From: Xestospongia muta
Taxonomy: Eukaryota > Porifera > Demospongiae > Haplosclerida > Petrosiidae
Assembly: GCA_963693285.1 (NCBI GenBank)
Contig: OY848926.1
Coordinates: 191,001 to 255,000 of the forward strand
Reading direction: 5' to 3'
DNA length: 64,000 bases
Shown piece after piece: positions 26,801-39,600 of the stretch. Position 1 is the stretch's first letter, and every line of letters begins with the position of its first letter. A program made the position numbers and the translations under genes. The notes below the pieces were generated by a model. It searched no databases. It had not been told where the DNA came from and saw nothing but the letters and a program-made list of their open reading frames with translations.

Positions 26801-29800
26801 ATAAGTTTCAGTCAAGATCTATATACATTCTCTGAGAATGTAGGAACTGCATCACTTCAACTTATACAATCTGGAGCTACTGCTCATCCTTTCTTTGCTA
26901 TAGTTACATGTGGTATGTCAAAAACATTAGAGTTATTTTATTGATGTTGATTTTCCTGTACACAGAAAGATTATTTGATTCCATAAAGGTCATTTTTCCT
27001 GCCTCTAATTCTACTACTTCAAATGCAACCATCTCCTTCAATATTCCAAACAATTCCATTGCATTTGAAGGCTCAATTAATGATTCTTTAAAAATTGAAT
27101 CAGTGTCTGATGCTCGTGTTTCTATTAAAGCACCAAGCACTTCAATTGTTCAAGTCATTGATGATGATGGTAAGAACAAAGGTGATGATATCTTGTCATT
27201 AAGATTTACTTATGTTTGTAGTTTTATATGCTGGATTTCTACAAAGTAGCTATCAATTTTCTGAAAGTGATGGCACTGTCACCATCAAGGTTGGTCTTTC
27301 AGTTTCCATTGGACGAGTCCTGCGTTTACGAGTATCTGGAGGTTCTTAAATACCCAGTTGGTTATACCCATTATATTGTATTTACTTATAGGTCCAGTAC
27401 GTCAATCAGACACTATAGTCACATCAGGCACAGCTGTTGATGAAATTATAGTGTTCCTTCCTTCCAATGATAATGTTGCTTTAGTAACATTCAATATAAT
27501 TGATGACAATGTTGGACTTGAAACATTGGAAACATATCCTCTTTCTCTGTCCATTGTTGGTACAAATGATGGTATTGTTTTAGAGAATACAGCAAGAAGT
27601 TACTATTCTACAACTATCATAAGTATTACTGATGATGAAAGTAGGTTCAGTTATCTCTTAAGGGTTAATGGCTCATATATGTCATGTAGATGTTGTTGTT
27701 AAGATGCAGCAATCTGCTATTGATGTTGATGAATTATCTGGTGTAATAGATGTGTGTGCTGTATTGTCTAACTCTGTTGTAAGGGACATCTCACTGACCT
27801 TTTCAACAACACCAGGCACTGCTAAAGGTTAGAATAATTGTATTTGTCTCTTTATGAATTATTGTAAACAGACCCAAGTGATTATATTGGTGGATTACAA
27901 AGGAAAATCTTCTCTGATCATACTAGTACTTGTGCAACTTATAGCATTCAACAAGACAACAATATTGAAGGAGATGAATCATTTACAGTAGACATAAGTA
28001 ACTTGCAACCATCTAATCTGGTCAGACTACATTTAGGGACACAAACTTCAACTACTGTTACAATTAAAGACTCCAGTAAGTGATATTTATCAAAATGATA
28101 GACTATTATTATTTTTTAACTTGCAGGTGTGGAACCGATTGGTAAGTGACTATCTAAAATATAAAATGTGAATATTTCTCCCTTAATCCCACAGAGCCTA
28201 CTTGTAATGAAGGAATAGATGTTCTATTTATCCTTGACTCTTCTGGTAGTGTTGGATTCAATAATTACACTATAATGACAAGTTTTGCATCAGTTGTAGC
28301 AGATCAGTTTGAATTTGGGCTTGAGAAGGCTCAATTTGGTGTTGTCACATTTGCTAGTTTAGCTTCTTTAGATATACCTCTTGGTACACACTTTGATCCA
28401 TCTTCTTTCAGGCAAAGTATTATCGGCATTCCTTATAAGGCAACCAAAACTAACACTGCACAAGCTCTTCAAATTGGGAGGACAGAGCTAACCACTAATG
28501 GACGATCTGGTGTACCACATGTAATTATTCTATTAACTGATGGACAGTCAGATGAGCCTGAAGTTACAATGCAAGAAGCATTACTAGCACATTCTCAGGG
28601 AATCAGAATATTAGCAATTGGTATTGGTCCTAAGATTAATCTTACAGAACTAAATGGTGTTGCTACTGACCCTGATATTGGCCATGTGTTTTTAATAAGC
28701 AGTTTCTCAGGAATGGAATTTTCAAGCATTCTCGCTCCGATTGTCAGAGAAACTTGTGGTTAGTGTAGCTGTAATTAGCAACAATATACATTTGTAATGT
28801 GTCCTTTATATAGAGATCGTTATTGGATTTTTCATGTCAGAATATCAGGTGAATGAAGGCAGTCGTTTTGTAGAGGTATCATTTGGAGTTCAAAATGGCA
28901 CATTGAACAGAGAAATTACAGTTCAATTTTCTTTTGTGTCTGGCACAGCAAAAGGTAAGTTATGATATTAAAATGTTTAGTTCAATATATTACATTAGAA
29001 AACAATGACTTTACTGGCACACGTCAGAATTATACATTAAGTCCCTCTTCAGCAAAAGTTTTTTTAAAGTTCAATATCATTGATGACTTGTTGCCAGAAG
29101 AACAAGAATTTTTCACTGCTTCTATCTCCACATCTGATGAATTTGTCAAAGTAGTACTACCAACAACGCGAGTTTTTATTAATGACAATGATGGTAATGA
29201 TAACATTGACTTAATGTTTGTTATTATCCATTTTCTTTTAGTTAAAACATGTAAAGACAAAATTGATCTTATAGCTGTTATCGATTCTTCTGGGAGTATT
29301 TCACCAGATGACTTTGAGACTGTAAAAGAATTTGTTTTGAAATTCACAAACGAGTTTCAAATTGGTCCTAATAGAGCTCGTTTTGGAGTAATTACATTTA
29401 GCAATGATGCTAGGGTAAACATTAACTTAGGAGAGATCAAGGCGGCTTTTGAGTTCCGTAAAGCTGTAAACCAAATTCAATTTCAACCTGGACTTACAAA
29501 TACAGCAGCAGCTATTGAATTGGCCAGGCAGCAATTCAGACAAAATGGTCGACAAGATACACCTCATGTCTTATTAGTAGTAACTGATGGACGCTCCAAT
29601 GATCGAGATGCTACCCTTCAGGCAGCTGCTAATACAAGAGCACATGATATTGAAGTATTTACAATTGGTGTTGGGTCTAATGTGGATACTGATGAACTTA
29701 ATGCTGTAGCTAGTGATCCTGATAGTAAACATGTCTTTTTACTTGCTGATTTCTCATTTGATTCATTACTTCAACCACTAGCAAAACGGGTCTGTGGTAA

Positions 29801-32800
29801 GTATCTGCACTAACATATGTGGTGCATAACTTAACTCATTTCTCTTTAATAGAACCTATCTGCCAGCGTCAAATTGACTTTATGTTAGTGATAGGTTCCT
29901 CATCTTCCATTGGCAACAATAATTTCAACATATTGAAACAGTTTCTAAATGATCTAGTGGAAAGATATGAAGTGGGTGTCAATAGTGTCCACTTTGGAGC
30001 AGTAAGATATAGCACCAGTGCTGCTGTTGTGGTTACATTAGGAAGTATTAAGAGTCTAAATGGATTACAAACAGCACTGTCTAGTATATCTTATATTAGT
30101 GGTAGTACAAATACTGCTGAAGCAATTCAGTTAGCAAAACAACAGTTTATTATTAATGGGCGTCCAGAAATTCCTCAAGTAATGATAATCCTAACAGATG
30201 GTGAATCAGATGACACAGAGGCTACAAGAACAGCTGCAAGTCAGAGTCGGCAAAGTGGTGTTGAAATATTTGTGGTTGGTATTGGTAATAATGTTAATGA
30301 TGATGAATTAAAAGATATAGCAACTGATACTACTGGTACCCATGTGTACAGAGTGACTGAGTTCAAAGTATTGTCTTTTGATGCTATTTTGAGTGATCTG
30401 AACAGAGAAACCTGCCGTGGTAAGTGAATACATACAACTTTATCATATGTGGCTTTAACAGATTTGACATCAAACCACTTCCTCTTTCATAGTTCCAGTT
30501 TGTCTAGTCCCTCCTTTGGATATTGTTTTTGTTTTGGATAGCTCCAGCAGTGTGGGATCGGGGAATTTTATAATCCTCTTAAACTTCATAGTGGATGTCA
30601 TTAGTCAATATAATATTGAAAAGAGAAGTGGAACACAAGTGGGTGTGGTCACATTTTCTACTACAGCAAGAACAGCTGTCTCATTAGTTCAGTTTCAAAC
30701 AAGGGCAAGTCTGAGTAATGCCATAATTAACATTCCATTCTCAGGGGACGGTACTAATACACACTTAGCTATACAACATGTTAGAAATGAATTTACTAAC
30801 AATGGTCGTGACAATGCAAGGTCTGTACTGGTGATGGTGACTGATGGAAGGTCAAATAATCCAGTCGCTACAGTCACTCAAGCTCAATTAGCACATGAAG
30901 AAAACGTAGAAATATTTTCAATTGGAATTGGATCTAGAACGAATCAGCAAGAATTACAAGATATTGCTTCTGACCCAGACTCAGGTCATGTTTTTACTCT
31001 TAATAACTATACTGCTAATTCATTTGCTACCATTTCACAATCTTTGACTAAAGGAATTTGTAGAAGTGAGTTTGTATTAATTATTAAATTCTATTGAGTT
31101 GCTGTTATTTTAGAACCACTGAAATGCAGTCATGAAGCAGAAGTAGTGTTTGTTATTGATTCCTCAACGATTGTAGGACCTGACAATTTTGAGAACCTTA
31201 AACTCTTTTTAATAGGGACTGTATCTGAAATTGACATAAGTCTGACAAAGACTCGTGTAGCTGTTATCCAGTATAGCACTGATGCTAACCTGATCATAAG
31301 GCTGAATGATCACAGTGATGCCGCAAGCCTTATTAATGCCCTATCATCTCTGAATTATGTTCCAGGGACAACAAACACAGCCTCTGCTCTGAATCTAGCT
31401 CAGCTAGAGATCAGAAATGAAGGCAGAGTAGGTGTGGTTAGTATTGTGTATGTGTTCACTGGCAGTGAGTCTAATGATCTTGATGTAACACTAACGGCAG
31501 CTGACGAGGCTCGTAGAGATGGAGTTACCATAGTATCTATAGGAATATCAAGCAATGTCAATGTGAATGAAGTAAGAGGGATTGCGTCAAATGATAATCT
31601 TGTATTTCTTGTGAACAATTATCAATTGTCATCACTTAATACAATTCATGAGAACATTGTAAATAGTGTATGTAATCAAGGTAAGTTACAGAGCACTAAT
31701 TATCACTGATGTTATCTATTTTTCTAGAACCACATTGTCGGTTAGATATCATTTTTCTATTGGATTCTTCCTCAACTATTTCTTCTGTTAACTTTAAATC
31801 ACAGCTTGAGTTCATAATCCGAATTGTCAATCAGTATGAAATATCTGCTTCTGCTACACAAGTTGGAGTCATCAGCTTTAGTTCCACAACATCTGCCACA
31901 AATCCATTTGGTTTTAGTATTGGTTCTATCTTAGATAAGAACCAACTAGTGCAAGCTATTTCCTCTCTTCAGCAATTCTCTGGTGTTGGACGAAGAACTG
32001 ACCTAGCACTATCTCGTGCTTATCAAGATCTTCAATCATTTCGTTCTGATGTGGTTAATGTGGTAGTTGTTATAACAACAGGAATATCAAATAATCCACA
32101 AACTACCTCTGAAGCTGCTCAGCGTCTTCATTCCTTAGAAGATACTGAGGTTTTCACAGTTGCTATAAGTACTGATACATCTGATGAGTTTCTCAATGAG
32201 ATTCATGTCATTGCAAGTGAACCAAACTATGATCATGGATTTGTGCTGAATGACTTTCGGCATCAGTCCTTTGATGCCATCTATGGATCTCTTATCACTG
32301 AAATCTGTGATGGTATGTCTTATAATAATCCTCTAGTTATCAGTTATTATAGTTCCTTACGTACAGATGACAGTAACATCCGTGCAGATCCATTGTTTAC
32401 TGTTCCATTGAGTGGCCATATTAATATCCCATCACTTTGTTATGAAGTATATGGAATGGCAGACAAATACTTCAACATTTTGTCAGATCAGTGTGTATCA
32501 GTTAATGCCCATTATTCAGAAGTAAAGAAAGTTGGACATGGAGCAACAAGACCCCTTCATATCATTGGTAAAATTGCTATAAGAGCTGTTGATAATGTCA
32601 CATCTCAATGCATTGATGTTGTTATAGAAACAAACAACCATACATGCTTATTGTCTGTCAATGGAGCTATATTGAGACATGGACACTTTACTAAAGGAGA
32701 CATGCACATATCATATTCCCTAACTCGTGCAGTACTCTCCTTATCTAACTGTGACAATGGGAAGATAGTTTTTGCTGTACAGTGCAAGAAGCTACCAACC

Positions 32801-33520
32801 AACTTTTTGGAATTGGAGATAGAAAATGGGGAGGGCATTACATTATCATCTCATGGTTTAGTTGGTATGTATAGCTTTTATAGTCTGTTGTTGTTATGGT
32901 AAACTGTAGATAGAAAATGGGCAGGGGATTACATTATCATCTCATGGTTTAGTTGGTATGTATAGCTTTTATAGACTGTTGTTGTTATGGTGAACCCAGA
33001 GATAGAAAATGGGGAGGGCATTACATTATCATATCATGGTTTAGTTGGTATGTATAGCTTTTATAGTCTGTGGTGGTTATGGTTTCTGGTAGTAACACCC
33101 AATATCCTTTTAACAAAACAGCAGATGTCTAACCATGTTTAATGTGGTTCCATCTATTACCTACTATGGCCTCTTTTGTCTCTATCTTTTTCAGGTCAAT
33201 TTTGGAATGTACCTGTTGACATCACAAATGAAGGCATTAAACTACGACAAAGTCATGATATGGAGGTGGACAAATTCCGTGTTATTACATTTACACAATC
33301 TAATGGTAATGTGAGAAATGTACCTGCCAAGTTACAGTCTCGTACATGGAGTTCAAGTCAAGTATCTCCTTGTTTGTATGCAGGAGATTCTGAGGGAGGA
33401 CATTTGTTTGAAGTAGAAGAACCAAATGATTCTTTGTTGGAGGGATCATATGAAGATTATGTAATGGCAACATTGTTTAGTACTAAATATAAATATAGTA
33501 AATTTGTTAGTGACTGTTAA
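23881..33520 (+). CDS. AF-like protein: Cys-rich N-terminus, 9 Calx-beta, 6 VWA, C-terminal module (gene 5)
   Basis: Predicted secreted AF-like protein, about 2558 residues in 28 exons, all introns phase 1. ATG at 23881 opens a signal peptide (TWLLLLALVQYA). Order: Cys-rich module; Calx-beta 1; three copies of a two-domain block; Calx-beta 8; VWA1; Calx-beta 9; VWA2-6; C-terminal module. There is no vWD-like domain, unlike its paralogues. Exons: 23881-23929, 23982-24173, 24225-24368, 24418-24648, 24915-25034, 25088-25291, 25344-25463, 25514-25762, 25854-25973, 26027-26230, 26283-26402, 26453-26701, 26793-26912, 26966-27169, 27222-27341, 27392-27640, 27690-27827, 27872-28075, 28127-28141, 28195-28758, 28814-28954, 28999-29193, 29242-29796, 29853-30419, 30493-31065, 31114-31680, 31728-32864, 33195-33520. 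Exon 31728-32864 joins VWA6 to the C-terminal module without the usual intron (see findings). Confidence 0.8.
23982..24173 (+). other. Cys-rich N-terminal module of gene 5
   Basis: One 192-nt phase 1-1 exon after the signal peptide: KCFPRTSC, then EDCCNY, then RCLPCL. The C-x5-C, CC, C-x2-C spacing matches genes 4 and 6. Confidence 0.6.
24862..27678 (+). repeat. 939-bp tandem triplication in gene 5
   Basis: Three head-to-tail copies have an exact 939-bp period: first exons start at 24915, 25854 and 26793, and fourth exons end at 25762, 26701 and 27640. Each copy has four exons (120, 204, 120 and 249 nt), which is two Calx-beta domains and 231 residues. Introns are as conserved as exons, so the event is recent or the copies are homogenised. 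Differences are few, for example a CAAGAT/CAAGAG change in the first exon. Confidence 0.92.
28127..28141 (+). other. 15-nt microexon in gene 5
   Basis: This five-codon phase 1-1 exon lies between a good acceptor (TTGCAG) and donor (GTAAGT). It links Calx-beta 8 to VWA1 and adds SVEPI. Skipping it keeps the frame, so it could be alternatively used. Confidence 0.65.
28195..32312 (+). other. Six VWA domains of gene 5
   Basis: Each VWA is one phase-1 exon: 28195-28758, 29242-29796, 29853-30419, 30493-31065, 31114-31680 and 31728-32312 (5' part of a larger exon). A Calx-beta pair separates VWA1 from VWA2. Metal-site motifs: VWA1 DSSGS and TDG; VWA2 DSSGS and TDG; VWA3 GSSSS (Asp lost) and TDG; VWA4 DSSSS and TDG; VWA5 DSSTI and TGS; VWA6 DSSST and TTG. 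VWA1, 2 and 4 could bind a metal ion in the usual way; 3, 5 and 6 look impaired. Confidence 0.85.
32337..33520 (+). other. AF C-terminal module of gene 5
   Basis: The 3' part of exon 31728-32864 carries RADPLFTVPLSG, LCYEVYGMADKYFNILSD, CVSVNAHY and SSHGLVG. Exon 33195-33520 carries GQFWNVP, CLYAGDSEGG and LLEGSYEDY with a C-terminal Cys. It follows a VWA domain here instead of a vWD-like domain. Confidence 0.72.
32817..33090 (+). repeat. Triplicated 91-bp block carrying an exon end and splice donor
   Basis: Three copies start near 32817, 32908 and 33000. Each contains the end of the SSHGLVG-coding exon and its GTATGT donor, giving donors at 32865, 32956 and 33048. Only the first keeps the frame into exon 33195-33520; a TAA follows soon after it. 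Confidence 0.8.
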
Positions 33521-33686
33521 AAGTAGATTATATAATTGGTATGCACTAAAATTTTATTTGTACTTTGCGCAACGGAGCAGCGCAATGCGGCTGCTTTCAT
33601 CTCAAACAAGAGATCGCAATCGCTATATATTAGTTGGCTTTTGCACTGTCATCAGTCCTTACAGGCACTGCTGTTTCGGGAGAAAG

Positions 33687-36600
33687 ATGGCGAATGCTGC
33701 AACATTTCTGTTGTTAATCTTTTTACCTGCTACAGGTAATGGAAACTTACGACCATAATTAGCATTATCTTTTTTCAATAGTATTAGCTCAGACACCAGC
33801 TGTTTCAACTTTTAATGAAGATGACATAGTTCAATGTTTTAATAATGTTACATCCTGCAATGCTAACAATAATGTTATGATGATAACAGCTGGACAGTGT
33901 TGTAATTCAAGTGGAGGGTCCTCTCGACATGTTAGGGTTATTTTTACTGGTAATCAGGTTTTCTGTGGCAGTTGCTTTAGTGAGTTACATAAATGTAATT
34001 ATCGAAATTTAAAGAATACGAAAAGTGCAAAAAGTTGCAAAGGACTAAATTTACATACAGAAAAGGGAAAAAACAAAATCAAAGTACAACCATAGTGCAA
34101 CTTGTACATTAACTGCAACTTATTTCTCATTTTATTTTATTTTGTTCATGTATCTACAAAAGTATATTAGTCCTGAATCACAATCAATGATTGAAAATTA
34201 ATACACTGTGTTTCATTGTAGCTGTTACATTCAATCAAAGCTCATATAGTTATGGACCTGAAAACAGTGGGACAACTGTCTCTTTTCCAATTACTGTTTC
34301 CTACTTCTCTGGTACTGGTAACTATGATGTTAGGCTCCGAGTTAGCAATAACCCAGATCCCTTACAAAGTAAGCGTTTTGTTAAATATGATTATATTTAT
34401 TGCCTCTGTAGATGGTGGACGGTTTATCAGTAGTTTCTCCAATAATGACATTCAATACACACCTTCAACTACATCACACAATTTTATGATGACATTAGCT
34501 GGTAGTGGTAACCAGGTTGCTCTTGAAGATGCTCTGAGTTTTACTCTTGTGATGTCTGTTACATTCTCCTCCTTCAGTGGTTTTACAGTTATTGTATTGA
34601 GTTCACCTAATGTTATAATAGATGATTTAGATGGTGAGTAAATCTGACATACTTGTGCAAATATATGTGAACATTAACATCATGCACGATGACTTTCTTT
34701 AGTAATCAAAATAAGATTTGATGAAGCAAGTCGTCTTCATGAAGCTCAAGAATCATCTGGGAGTGTGTCTGTGGTAATTAATCGTGATACCATTGGATTT
34801 CATACTAGTTTTAATGTGACTATTACAACAAGAGAGTACAGTCAAGATCTAATGACGTTGACCCCAGATCAGTCAATTGCAAGACCTAATATTGGTATGA
34901 TGTTCTTCATATTATTGAATTGGTGATAATTCTAACTGTTTTTAGATTTTGTGGATGGTCAAACAGTGACAAAGCAATTTATAGCTGAAAGTACAGACAC
35001 TGAAAGAACATTTGAATTTACAATCATAAATGATAAAATCGTTGAGTTAGATGAACTCTTTGATCTTGTTATCACTGTTAGTGATCCTCGAGTACAGATA
35101 GAACATGATGTGGGTTTTGCTTCAATTTCTGATGATGAAAGTATGGCTGTATATTATAACATGTGTATGCTATATCTTGTTGTTCTATAGAATTCAGTGT
35201 TGGCTTTAATCAAACAGAGTACACAATATATGAAGGTGAAGATACAACATTGGTTGTTATAGAGTATCAAGGATTCATTGGTGGTATTGCAAGTGGTGGA
35301 GTGCCTGGATTTCGTCTACCTGGATCTTTCCTGGAATTCTTTGGTATAGACAGCTCAGCTCGTGAAAGTTAGTATCATTCCTTGAAAAAAGAATATCTCA
35401 TATTTTTCACTGTAGATCTTGACTTTACAATCAACAAAAACCTTTCTCGATTCTCATACTCTCCTAGTAACACTATCAACACTATTTCTGTACCTTTTCA
35501 AAGTGTAAGCGATAGTGTTCTTGAGAGATCTGAAATAGCTGTTCTAGAAATAAGACTTGCTACAACTGGTGTTTTTATTCAAATTCACAATAGTATTGTC
35601 CAACGTGTTGCTATCACCATTTTGGATAACACTTGTAAGATTTGTATTACATTTGAACATTAATATAATATGTGGTGGTGCTGTAAAAATTCAATGTTTA
35701 GAACATTAGCCATATACTTCAACAATTTATCACTAAATAGTTGAATGGTGACACAAGAAAGTTGTGTCACCATCTGATTTTATTGGGTGCATACTTAGAA
35801 AAGCATTTGTGATATTGTAATTGGACTGATCTGTATAGTAAAATACTGAAGTTTTAAGTTGTGGAGCAATTATTGAAACATCATAAATACTGCCCTTGAG
35901 GTTGTGGTAGAGGCTTCATTGGTTGTTATGTATATTAGCAGGTTAATTCTATTAGTTGTTTTTAACTGTTGGATTTAACAACAATACAATGAAATCTTGA
36001 AAATGGGCATAGATTTATACATTTACAATGGTGCCTCCTTTAATGGACTCACTAAATAACAAAAACCTGTCTAATATGGACATAATTCTGTGTTCCACAA
36101 TGAATTCCTGATACACCTAGTATTTACACAATTTCTGAAATATTAAAACTTCCAGACTCAATGTAAAAAACACCTTTTGTTATTTGGATAATAAACAATT
36201 TTCTCTCATAATGGAAAGTGGTGTACCTGATGGTAATAAAATGTTATTACCACTATTATACATATCTGTAGCTAATTTAAACCTCTAAATAAATGACATG
36301 TCTGTCATTGCTGTAATTGGGACCCAGGTCCTAATGTCCAGAATGTGGTAGTTCCATTATATATCTATAGACATGTGGCCCAAAGTAGAATTATAAGCAA
36401 GTTAAAATAAAGTTCTAACATCATAATTCCTGGGAGAAAGCAGTAGTATAATGTATTAATACATGTCTGTATATAAAGTATTAATACGTGTCTGTATATA
36501 AAGTATTAATACATGTCTATCTATCTATAGTGGCCACAGTGAGACTAAATGCTAGTAAATATAATACATCAGAACCAGCTGGAGGAGTCCAGGTGTGTGC

Positions 36601-39600
36601 AGACTTAATTAATGCAACTTTAGGATCTCGTCAAAGTTTACAAGTAAATTTTGCTTTTATTGATGGATCAGCAAAGCGAAACCGTAAGAGTTGGACAATA
36701 AAATCTTAATGTTTATTGACATGCTCTTTTTTGTAGAGGATTATTCTCGATTACCTTTTGAGCCTTTCTTTTTTAATTTTATGGCTCCCGATACACAAGC
36801 ATGTGTTACTATTAAAATTGAGGATGACAACATCAGAGAACCTTTACTTGAGTTCTTCAATATAACATTACTACCTTATGATCCTAATACAAGTCCAACT
36901 CCAGGTTATGCAGGGCTGACTGTAGATACAACTCCTTCAAGTATTTGTATAGAAGATGATGATCGTAAGTTGATCTGATCAATTTGTTAGTTAAATATTC
37001 ATTCTCTTGAGCAGAAGCTGAGGTTAGATTTGAGCGATCAAATGTCACATTCTCTGAAGCTGATGGTGATCAAAATATATATGTTATACTAGATGGAGGA
37101 CAAATATCAAACAATCAAACTGTAGAAGTCTATGATATCAGAACAAGTAATCACATACTACAATATATTAGCTTTATGTTTGAGGTCAGCCACTGACTTG
37201 ATATTTTTTTCCTTTTTCAGGCCAAACTCTTGGTATTGTTACATTTGTTGGTGGAGTACAAGCTCCTCAAAGACAACCTGTTGTCTTCCCTGTTGTTGAT
37301 AACGATATTGCTCTGGAGTTTGACATATTAACACAACTTGGTTTAAGAAATTATGGTCAACTACAAGAAGGAACTCCATTTACTATGAATGTAACAGTTG
37401 TGGATGATGATGGTAAATAAAAAAATAATAGAAATTTATTAAAATGTATTGCCTTAATTTTAATATGTAATTATAACTTGCATTATTTCTCTTTAGCTGT
37501 TACAGTGAACTTTAGTCAGGCCCTATATCCTTACAGTGAGAACGATGGTGTAGTATCAGATATTATTGTTGAATTATCTAATGAAATTGCTCAGGATCTA
37601 ACTGTCACTATATCTGGAGGTAATTAATCCTTAGTTTCGTGACTATTTAACATATTGTTACTTTAGGACCTGGTAATCAACCTTCAACTGTTAATATATC
37701 TGGTGTCTATGTGACTCAAACTATGACATTTTCAGCACATGGAAATCAATCTCAAGGACTATCTAACTTTACTATCACAAATGATGATGTTGCCCTGGAG
37801 ACCATAGAACAATATGATCTTTCCTTTAGTAATCCTTCCATTACTAATCGTGTCACATTGGGTCCAAATACAACAATACAGATTACAGATGATGATGGTG
37901 AATAATAATAAAGTATATTTTATTAAGTAATGATTTTCTTCTTTGTTTAGTTGTTACTGTCAATTTTGGTCATAGCTTGTATTCTTACAGTGAGAACCAT
38001 GGAGTAGTATCAGATATTACTATTACATTAAGTAGTGCAATAGCTCAAAGTCTTACTGTCACTGTATCTGGAGGTAATGATAAATATGTAATAAATGTTT
38101 AATATAATGTTATTTTAGGACCTGGTAGTCAACCTTCAACTGTTGAAATATCTGGTGTCAATGTAAATGAAATGATTACATTTGGTGCACGTGGATCTCA
38201 ATCTAAAGGACTATCTAACTTTACTATCACAAATGATGCTGTTGCCCTGGAGACCATAGAACAATATAATCTTTCCTTTAGTAATCCTTCCATTACTAAT
38301 CGTGTCACATTGGGTCCAAATACAACAATACAGATTACAGATGATGATGGTAAATAATAATAAAGTATATTTTATTAAGTAATGAATTTCTTCTTTTTAG
38401 CTGTTACTGTCAATTTTGGCAAGAGTTTATATCCTTACAGTGAGAACCATGGAGTAGTATCAGATATTACTATTACATTAAGTAGTGCAATAGCTCAAAG
38501 TCTTACTGTCACTGTATCTGGAGGTAATGATAAATATATAATAACTGTTTAATATAATGTTACTTTAGGACCTGGTAATCAACCTTCAACTGTTGAAATA
38601 TCTGGTGTTGATGTAAATGAAATGATTACATTTGGTGCACGTGGATCTCAATCTAAAGGACTATCTAACTTTACTATCACAAATGATGATGTTGCCCTGG
38701 AGACCATAGAACAATATGATCTTTCCTTTAGTAATCCTTCCATTACTAATCGTGTCACATTGGGTCCAAATACAACAATACAAATAAATGATGATGAAGG
38801 TATTTCAAATTTTGAAATCAAAAATGTATTTTTTTCCTGTAGTACTTCGTGTTGATCTCGATCCACAAATGTCCTTCTATGATGAAGGACAACCAGGTAA
38901 TTTAAGAGTGATATTATCTTATATCATAGCTCAGGATTTCAGTGTTGATGTCAATGGATGTAAGTTATTATGATAAAGATCTCTAGTTATATATGAATGT
39001 ATAGCTTCAGGACCACAGCTAAGGGTTATGAACAGTGGCCCTCCTATAAATCAGAGAGTTATGTATACTGCTCGTGGTACAAGAACAATGAATATTCCAT
39101 TCACTGTTGGAAATGATGATGTGGCTAGAGAAGATATGGAGAGTTATCAAGTTGCTCTCTCAAATCCTAGTAATACATCAGCCATTTTGGGTACAGCAGC
39201 TACCATCAATATTAGAGACACTGATTGTAAGTGGGTACTTATTTTTTTGTCTTAAAACAAAAAATTTCTTGCAGATGCCAACATTACTTTTGAACAACCT
39301 CGATATGAATTCCTCGAGAATGCAGGGCTAACAATGGTTGTAACAGTCATTTTGAACAAAGAAATAGCTGAAGGATTTACTGCACGAGTTGTAGGAGGTG
39401 AGTGTTCACTTAGTATTCTTCATTGATCTGTTCATATATTGTATAAAGACCCTGGTATGCCACCTCCTACAATTGTTAATTCAGGCAGTGTTGTTAACTA
39501 TAATATAACTTTCCTACCATTTAATAATAGTTTAGTAAGTTATTACTACCTGATAATATATATTATGTTTAATGTAATTACAGGCTAATTTACAGAAGAT

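Larger units (their letters stand above)
35635..36530 (+). other. 896-nt intron of gene 6
   Basis: This is far longer than its neighbours (about 45-60 nt). It contains a perfect 12-bp hairpin (35745-35773) and a 25-bp tandem repeat at its 3' end. No coding exon could be supported in it. Confidence 0.6.

Noticed and set aside
25026..27140. Antisense open frames repeated every 939 bp
   Set aside because: They lie opposite well-supported Calx-beta exons and repeat only because the DNA is triplicated.
24862..27678. Regular repeat spacing that might suggest a CRISPR-like array
   Set aside because: Units are 939 bp of exons and introns without short conserved repeats and unique spacers; this is a tandem exon duplication.
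35635..36530. A possible missed Calx-beta exon pair in the long intron of gene 6
   Set aside because: No xDY, DDD or acceptor/donor pattern is found and stop codons are frequent in all frames.
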